Source of the DNA: Ehretia macrophylla
Lineage: Eukaryota > Streptophyta > Magnoliopsida > Boraginales > Ehretiaceae
Direction of reading: 5' to 3'
Assembly: GCA_037974665.1 (NCBI GenBank)
Contig: CM075765.1
Coordinates: forward strand, 19,357,648 to 19,421,647
Length of the DNA stretch: 64,000 nucleotides
Shown here: piece by piece, positions 57,201 through 64,000 of the stretch
How the letters are laid out: the number at the start of each line of letters is the position of its first letter
Numbering within the stretch: position 1 is the stretch's first letter
Position numbers and translations under genes: made by a program
The notes under the pieces: generated by a model
Databases searched by the model: none
The model's input: only the letters and a program-made list of their open reading frames with translations
What the model was told of the DNA's origin: nothing

Positions 57201-60200
57201 ATGGTTCTGTGCTCTGGCAGGAGAATGTTTCTGAGGTTTCCCCAGACTCCATTTTGCTGATTGTGGAATTCACATTGACATTGCTATCACTCTTTGTGCC
57301 ATATGCCCGTATAATATTGAACGCGAAAGACCAGACAAAAACAGCTCCCATCTGAACAGTTATTTAGAAAAAAAGGATTTTGGTGAACCTTGAAGTCAGT
57401 AGGTGAACCTTGAAGTCAGTAGGATCAGTATTTATATATTGAAAATTTTGAAGTCATGCAATGCCCGGGATGCACCTATAACAAAATATTCTACTTCCAT
57501 CTGGTAATTTGCCTGTTACACTATGCCAACTATTTCATAATAGTAGCAAGTGGATGGAGACCAAGCACAGATTTCTTATTGCCTCATGAGCAAAATAGTT
57601 CATTTCTGGAATTTGCAGAGTAGGACTCAGTATGTATTACCGCCATCGAGAGGGATACATAAGCCATTCCATTTCTTGAGCAGGTAGATGAATCTCCAAA
57701 TGGATTGTTCTTTTCTGCACAGATTGCTGGAATAATAATGACAGGCAAATTCCCCATATTTCCTGGCCAGACCAAAATTTTAGTAAATATTGATTCACAC
57801 TTCTCAGTATTCTTTAAAGTAGTTCACAATTACTGGGTACAAACTGCAGAGAAATAGGCCTTGTCATTCAAACAAAATAAGGCAAATCTTCCAGCAAGAG
57901 GCATAGCATTAAGCATCAGTCAATGCAGAATCATGTCATATTCAAGTTGCGAGTAGTTTAATACAAGATCTTATTGTCCTGCTACTCTTCAGGCACCAAT
58001 AGCTAGACTAGGTTTCTGATGCAGGAATGAACATCATATATCATAAGTTGTCAAGAAAAACTAAGAAAAATAAATTCAAATCCAGAGTTTCCATGTGGTA
58101 TTTCATTTTGAGAGTCAGCAGTATGTAGCAGAAAGAGATGTGTATAGAGCCTTCTCCTACATAGTTTATTATAATACTTGAAAAGCACTCATCACCATAG
58201 ATAATGGGACTGTCCTGAATTCTGATGCCCATCGTTGTAATATCCAAATGGTTCAACACAGAAAAGCAAAATTAGAAGCCCCGAACAATCTACAGATTGG
58301 CGCCTTGATTTGATTGCCCATGAAAGCTATAGACCTTCAATTGTAACCAACATCGAGAAAATAAACTAACTGTAAACTGTAAGCCTGCAACATAGTTTAA
58401 GCGACTTAACATAGATTTGCAAACAAATGTCCTCCTCATTTTCATTTTTTGACCTTTTTATCCCGTTCTCTATTTAATGTCTCTTGCTGCCCACCCATCC
58501 TCTTCCCTTAGCAGATTATTAATAGATCTGTTGTCAAAAAATAGGCATGTAGGTATAGCTCAGCAGCTAATCGGTAAGGTTGAAGTTTCTTCATCTCAAA
58601 GTTAGATTGGATATTCTGATGCACTTCATTGAATTGTTTTAGCTTACACTAATTTAAACATCTTTTCATGGAAATATACCCTAAAGATGAGTTCAATCAA
58701 TTGTGACGCCACTTCAAAGTTCTACTTCGAATAATTAATTTTCTTTATAATTTTGTAGCATTTTTAAGGAATATTATATCGAAGTTCTTCAGAGTAGAGA
58801 GTCAGACGCAATGATACATTTAGGGTATTTAATTGCAAATAAAATCATATCAAAGAAATGTAGGATTTAGTATTTGTCTACCTGCAGCACAGCAACTAAT
58901 TACAAGGCCTTCCAACTGCTTAGGAATTCCAGTAATTTTGGCAAGTGCATATCCGAGAGCTGAACCAATAATAAATGTGATGAGGATACTCACTGGAATA
59001 AACCACCTGAAATTGCAACAACAGTTACCAAAAAGATGAAGAGATAAAAACTAGAAATAATGTTGGAACAACTTTATGCAGTAGAATTAGTTGCAAGGTG
59101 AACTGAATGAACCTACAAAGAAATTATGTTGGTAGCAGTAATTGAATCAACCAGGTTGCTCGCCAGAAGAGAAGGAAAGAATATGTAGAACACAAGCTGC
59201 TCGTTCAAAAACAGAATACCCTCATTAGTCCTCTATAGTTCAGCTAGAACATGCTCCTCGACTTTTTCTATCATTTTAGTTTCTGTTCTCTCTTTGCATT
59301 TTGTATATTCGGGTCATCAATAGTGAAAGAGTACTAAAGCCAACGATCTACATATAGGGTTAAGTTGATGTGAAGAAGAGATGCTCATTTCTACCAAGAT
59401 TCCATCTATATATAACGACTTTTTTCATCAATAATATTAATCTGAAAATTAAATAAACATAAATAATCAACATTTCTATTGAACGCTGCTAAACTTCTCC
59501 AAGAGTGAAGCAAATTTTTAATCTTTGACAGGACAAATGGTCCTTAGAGAGATGATATATCTAACCCTTGAGTTCTGCAAGCAGGAAACTTTGCATCTAT
59601 CAGTCTGGGCACTCTACGTAGAGCAAACAGATAAATTTAAGTACTGAGGTATGTAACTTATTATATAGTTCCCAGATAGGCTTAATTCGAGCCACAAGGT
59701 TCATATTTCTGCAAAAGAGATGCAGGATTTTGACCTGGAAATCAACTTGTCCAAATCATATTATGTTGTGACACTAGACTTTAGCTGCACAGCAGAAATT
59801 CTTTACGGAACTGAACACATTTCCATTTGGTATTTCGGTTTAGAAGTTGGCGGTCCAAATCATATTATGTTGTGACACTAGACTTTAGCTGCACAGCAGA
59901 AATTCTTTATGGAACTTAACACATTTCCATTTGGTATTTTGGTTTAGAAGTTGGCAATTGCCTGATAAACATTATTCTCAATTTATTTTTTCACATTCTC
60001 GGCCCGTAATCTTGAATCAAAAGTCAGCATCCAGAAACGAAAACCTTGTCAAGGAGCACCAAGTGTCAAACACATCACTTCAGTTAGACTGATATACCTA
60101 AACCTTAACGGTTTGGTATATGAATACTCGAGGTGAAGGCCTAATGAAGGGGACACTGAAGCGTCTCTTGCGAATATTGTGAAAGCTGGTACATCAAACA

Positions 60201-60724
60201 AAGCACTTGGAACCTTATCTTTACTAGGAGAGATTTCTGCAAAGAGCACTTCATCAACAGTTAAACAGGGCCGAAAATGCAAATCTAGTTTCCAAGAGTA
60301 GGTACTGGTATATGTTCCTAATATAATTAATTTCCGATTTCTAGTAAATAGAAGTTTCAGCAAGCAATTTTCTTTTCGAAGTCAGAAATAGAAAATCCTG
60401 ATTTGCACATAGTTGCATAAAAATAAAAATAGACATCATTTGGAAATCTTTGGATGTACTTGAAAATTGTTGATCACAGTGATGTGTTTTATCCTCGGTA
60501 CATTGATATGATAATACAATATTCCAAGATAAATAGAAAATTACTGCAGCAAAGTATATGACTTCTTTGTAAGCATGACTGCGTCTTACATTATTCAGAT
60601 GATGCCGTGCAGATCCATTTAAAATATTCATACGACCTAGAGCAAGGAATAAACCAACTACAGCAATCAACAGAGTCTCCAGAACTGGCATCAGTGCCAC
60701 CACAAACAGATCCTGGATTTCCAT
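54243..60724 (-). CDS. PILS: PIN-LIKES auxin transport facilitator, copy C
   Basis: Third tandem PILS gene. Exons on the minus strand: 60724-60590, 59196-59117, 59006-58882, 57762-57641, 57351-57121, 56844-56752, 56187-56087, 55623-55571, 55445-55260, 54367-54243. The total is 1251 nt, in frame, 416 aa. Features: MEIQDLFVVALMPVLETLL, IFFPSLLASNLVDSIT, WFIPVSILITFIIGSALGY, NMGNLPVIIIPAIC with NPFGDSS, a 77-codon exon 5 with an acidic, Ser/Thr-rich loop (QSTEPLLSNCPSSED), MVGDSAPLRVIESS, TLIMGANLLRG, YAVPPALAIG, and a C-terminus ending LWSTYFMWILS. The frame is open upstream of the ATG, but an acceptor-like TTGTAG at about 60769 suggests a 5'-UTR intron there, so MEIQDL is preferred. It is closest to copy B in loop length and exon 8-9 sequence. 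Confidence 0.93.
57383..57424. repeat. 20-bp tandem duplication in PILS-C intron 4
   Basis: 'ggtgaaccttgaagtcagta' occurs twice in direct succession. Probably a recent slippage event. Confidence 0.85.
58550..58630 (+). repeat. tRNA-like A box, possible SINE head
   Basis: 'ggtatagctcagcag' fits the tRNA gene A box (TAGCTCAGCAG) and is followed about 45 bp later by 'aagttagattgg', a weak B box. It lies in PILS-C intron 3, antisense to the gene. No cloverleaf could be drawn, so it is at best a decayed tRNA-derived SINE head. Confidence 0.3.
59751..59957. repeat. 104-bp tandem duplication in PILS-C intron 1
   Basis: Two units start with 'ccaaatcatattatgttgtg' at 59751 and 59855 and end in 'tttagaagttgg'. 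Only about four differences are visible, so the duplication is fairly recent. Confidence 0.9.
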
Positions 60725-62248
60725 TCTAAAGTTTCTGCAAGATCCTTTTACACGTCTCCTGTGGTCGTCTACAAGGAGGAAAATCAATTAAGTCAAGCAC
60801 CGATACTAATCTAATGAAAGAGAAAATTCATGAATTATAAAATTAGTTATAATCACGATTTCCAACCGTAAATATTACTTGGAAATTTCCATCGACAATC
60901 TAACTGAATTGAAAAGAACAATATGAAAATACCAAAGGGAAGCCAATTGCAATGAAAAATCATTACAAAACCAGAAGGAACTAAGATGATTCTTTAGAAT
61001 TACCTTAAGGAGATTATAATGCACAGTACTTTCAGTAAATCAGCACACCCTTTCTTTCAAATGTAACAAACTCCTCCAAATACTGCACCTACAGAAAGAT
61101 AACCACAACCCATCTCAGTTTTCTCCTTAATAATGAAATCTTTCAAAGATGAAGAACAAAATAGCATCTACAGAAAGATAACCACAACCCATCTCAGTTT
61201 TCTCCTTAATAATGAAATCTTTCAAAGATGAAGAACAAAATAGCATTCACATAAGTTCTTAATGAAGCTGAAAACTTATCTTCCATTACTATATACCCTT
61301 TACAGAATATTCAATGTTAGACCATAAATCTTTGTGATCAAATGCATTGAGTTTGTATATATCACTTACTTCAATAACACAAATTTACCTGTCATTCTTT
61401 ATTTACTCCCAACCATTTATGACAAATCAAGTAGCATACCAAAGCAAGACACAGAAAAATGTAAAGAAAATCAAATCTTTAGCATTAAAACCCAAAAGGG
61501 CTGTTCAAAGATTTAAACTTTTCAAGTGTGAGAAGTCAAAATTTGCGAGAACAACGGCTAAGCAATGGTGACTTTTACTTGAATTGAAGTGAAAAGATCA
61601 TAATGGGTATGAACCAAAAAACAAAATGGAAAAACTCAATATGGAATAAGAATAAAAAATTCTTACTTGTCAAGAAGTTCTTGGGAAAGTGACTGAAATA
61701 GAGATTATTCAGCAGAAAGCACAAGACAAGCTTAAAAGGTTAAAGTATTAACAAGTGGAGATGCTTAGGCTCAGAAAGTGTCAAATGTTAAATATATTTT
61801 AGTGACAATCATTTAAAGCAATAGTTGAATTCAACCAAGGCCGCGCAGAGATCTAAAGGGTCATTTTTACTTCCTCAATTGTGTGTAGGCGATATAAAAT
61901 ATCGGGTGAGAAATATCTGCTCTGCTGATGGTGATCCATCAGGAAGCCAAATTCCAGCGCAATATGAGCCTTGCACGTTCTCGTCTCGGTGATTTCACAC
62001 CTGACGTAGGAGCGAGAGCTACGTGCATGCAGAATTTGCATTGTATCCTCCCTTCATACGTCTAAATCGTGCTTTAATCTTAGAATATATGAGTACATTA
62101 CTTCACTATTTTATTCAACACTTAGGTTGTAATGTTGATTTTATAACGTTGATAAACATTTTGATCATGTATTGTTTAATACAATAGTTATGAGGTCATG
62201 AAGTTATGATATTTAATGCATTCACAAATCCCGAGCGTGACAAGAGTA
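60725..62248. other. Promoter and leader region of PILS-C
   Basis: 1.5 kb upstream of the PILS-C ATG. An acceptor-like site at about 60769 suggests that the leader is spliced. Minus-strand 'ttttatatcgcc' near 61890-61900 could be a TATA box, with transcription starting near 61865. A perfect 79-bp tandem duplication (61089-61246) lies within. No other gene was seen. Confidence 0.4.
61089..61246. repeat. Perfect 79-bp tandem duplication upstream of PILS-C
   Basis: Two copies, each starting 'ctacagaaagataaccacaa' (61089 and 61168) and ending 'gaacaaaatagcat', are identical by eye. They lie in the leader or promoter of PILS-C. Confidence 0.93.
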
Positions 62249-62253
62249 CAAAC

Positions 62254-62507
62254 TGTAGAAATAATAAATAATATAACAAATCCCTCTCTAAAAGTTTGAA
62301 CTTTTAGATGAGTTGGTCACTTAACATGGTATCAGAGTCTAGGTACCAAGAAGTCCTGGATTCAAAACTCACCGCCACCTATTTATAAAAACTGTCCAAG
62401 TGCAAGGCTTAAAACTAACTCAGCACTTGCGGGGCGTGTAGAAATAATAAATAATATAACAAACCCCTCTAACAGCTTGAGCTTTTAGATGAGGTGGTCA
62501 CTTAACA
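62254..62507 (+). mobile_element. TRIM (miniature LTR element), looks whole
   Basis: Two direct repeats of 73 and 71 bp (62254-62326 and 62437-62507) begin TGTAGAAATAATAAATAATA and end CACTTAACA. A primer site TGGTATCAGAG, complementary to the initiator tRNA-Met 3' end, follows the first repeat at 62327. A G-rich tract (ggggcg) precedes the second. A 5-bp duplication CAAAC flanks it at 62249-62253 and 62508-62512. The inner part is 110 bp and noncoding. Repeats differ at about six sites plus a short gap, so it is not brand-new. It looks complete for a TRIM. Confidence 0.85.
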
Positions 62508-62526
62508 CAAACATATATATACCAAA

Positions 62527-62574
<48 letters not shown>
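62527..62574. repeat. (TA)n microsatellite
   Basis: An uninterrupted run of more than 20 TA units between the TRIM and the long inverted-repeat element. Confidence 0.95.
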
Positions 62575-62575
<1 letters not shown>

Positions 62576-62576
<1 letters not shown>

Positions 62577-63707
62577 GGTTAATGACTTATTAGGTCCCTA
62601 AAATCTAACGGTTTAGTCACATGCACAACACATGACGATTTTTAGCAAGAGTATTAACGTCTTTTTGACCGTATTCAACATATTTCCTTTTTATATTAGC
62701 CAATACTCGATTTGAAACCCAAATCCTCAAATCCCCCAAATCTGTTGATGAATTTTTTAGATAGTATATACAATTTAAATCTCCTTGTCTACTTTACTTA
62801 ACAGGGAGTATCTGAGTCATAATGTGTCATGTGATTCTTTAAACTAATCCTTGGGCACACACTGAACAGGCCTTCGTCTTAGATAGGTGGCTCTTGGTTT
62901 ATCTTATTAATCCTTTCCTTTTTCATGAGATGAAAAATACTCAGTGCACACAACCAGTCTCTGTTGACTTGTTTGCCACAGCTGTGGATATTCTTTTCGG
63001 GTTCTCGGCTGAGTGGGAGAGTTATTATATTAGAACTTGATAGGTTGATCTTCACGAAGTTCTGTAGCTATTTGTTTCTTTAAGGTCAGAGCTTTCACGT
63101 AAATTCTGCAATCTGATAGTCGAGAACATTATAGTCATAAAGGCTGCTTTAAAGATGAATTTGGAGTTCACAGATATTTTTAGAATGTTTAAGTTTGGGA
63201 TATGTTTAAATTCTCTCAAATCGAGTCTTCTGTGTTTCTTACCATATAGAGTAGCATCATAGCTTCTCTTTGATCCTTTTTTTTCTTCGAGGTCTGAAAA
63301 TGCAAATATTTTTTATGATTGAGAAATAAGCTTTAACCAATTCCTCTATCGGGGAACTGATCAAAGAAAAAAACTATTGTGTATGTTGATTTACCTTTAT
63401 TTGATCCTTCACAATTAGCTGGAGGACTTGAGGGATTTGGGTTTTAGGGATTTGGGGAATTTGGGTTTCAAATCGGGTATTGACTAATATAAAAGGGAAA
63501 TATACTGACTACGGTAAAAAAAATGTTAATACCCTTACTAAAAATCGTTATGTGCCGTACATGTGACTAAATTGTTAGATTTTTGACGGAATGATTGACA
63601 GTGACACAAGTTTGAAAAATGAGAGATTGACATATGGTCGTTTGAAAGATGAAAGACTAACTAGACAATAGCGAAAAAGATAAAGGACCTAATAAATCAT
63701 TAACGCT
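62576..63707. mobile_element. Long terminal-inverted-repeat element, MULE-like
   Basis: The left arm (62576-62750) and right arm (about 63425-63707) are reverse complements over about 150 bp. 'ttaatgacttattaggtccc' pairs with 'ttaatgatttattaggtcct'. 'caaatcctcaaatcccccaa' and 'ccaatactcgatttgaaac' pair with their complements near 63420-63490. Flanks atatatgtt (62567-62575) and acatatgtt (63708-63716) agree at eight of nine positions. The 670-bp core has no recognised domain and is less AT-rich than the arms, so it might be captured host DNA. Confidence 0.72.
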
Positions 63708-63716
63708 ACATATGTT

Positions 63717-64000
63717 TTTTTTGCTAGGCAGTATATATATAATATATATGTTGATACTTGTATATGTGATAATAACTTGTTTAAATAGGTTGCAATGACT
63801 TATGCATGTCTTGTTTGCAAACATAAAGGGTGTATAAGAAGGAATATATTTATATAGGCTCTGTTTGTTTGCTGCAAAATATTTTCTTAATTTTCTAATA
63901 TTTGATAAAATTAAAAAATTGGTTAATAGGAAAAAAATATTTTCCGGTCAAATAAATTTGTTTAGTTAAAAAGAGTTAAAATGTTTTCATGTCCTTTGTG
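63717..64000. other. Window end, nothing recognised
   Basis: AT-rich sequence after the inverted-repeat element, with a short TA-rich run near 63732. No gene seen. Confidence 0.5.

Noticed and set aside
60725-60787. In-frame extension of PILS-C exon 1
   Set aside because: An acceptor-like site lies between the upstream ATG and MEIQDL. The start at 60724 gives the same 135-nt first exon as the other two copies.

Overview
The window is AT-rich nuclear DNA from a flowering plant, most likely a eudicot. The signs are intron-rich genes with GT-AG borders, a plant-type DGAT2, three PIN-LIKES (PILS) genes, an Athila-type LTR retrotransposon, L1-type LINE remnants, many miniature DNA transposons and a fragment of plastid DNA. 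The species cannot be named from the sequence. An asterid is only a guess.

Layout. 1-9.6 kb is gene-poor: a diverged 290-bp duplication, a decayed LINE (1740-3940, minus), a pogo/Emigrant-like MITE (4779-5252), a possible gypsy LTR (about 5640-7053, minus), a LINE-type poly(A) end (7277-7620) and degenerate tandem repeats. A MULE-type MITE (9657-10132) lies 198 bp upstream of the DGAT2 start codon. DGAT2 (10331-16666, plus, 9 exons, 333 aa) is intact and makes triacylglycerol at the ER. It converges on the first of three tandem minus-strand PILS genes: PILS-A (17236-22695), PILS-B (25101-34649) and PILS-C (54243-60724). Each has ten coding exons. Nine of the ten exon lengths are identical in all three copies (135, 80, 125, 122, variable, 93, 101, 53, 186, 125). 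Only exon 5, which encodes the central hydrophilic loop, differs (144, 225 or 231 nt). They are therefore clear tandem paralogues with intact frames.

A and B are only 2.4 kb apart. B and C are separated by 19.6 kb of repeats. That gap holds a TRIM, a LINE 3' end, an Athila-like LTR element (44325-51757) nested inside that LINE with a 5-bp target duplication, and a plastid-derived patch joining an rbcL piece to an rpoC2 piece (52640-53550).

PILS introns have collected small elements: MULE-type MITEs with 9-bp target duplications, TRIMs with tRNA-Met primer sites, a hAT-like element that carries a 500-bp AAT microsatellite, and a tRNA-Pro-like pseudogene. No CRISPR array, rRNA gene, complete tRNA gene or clearly novel coding system was found. 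The most useful observations are the PILS array with its variable loop exon, a TRIM family present three times, and several dated or nested insertions.
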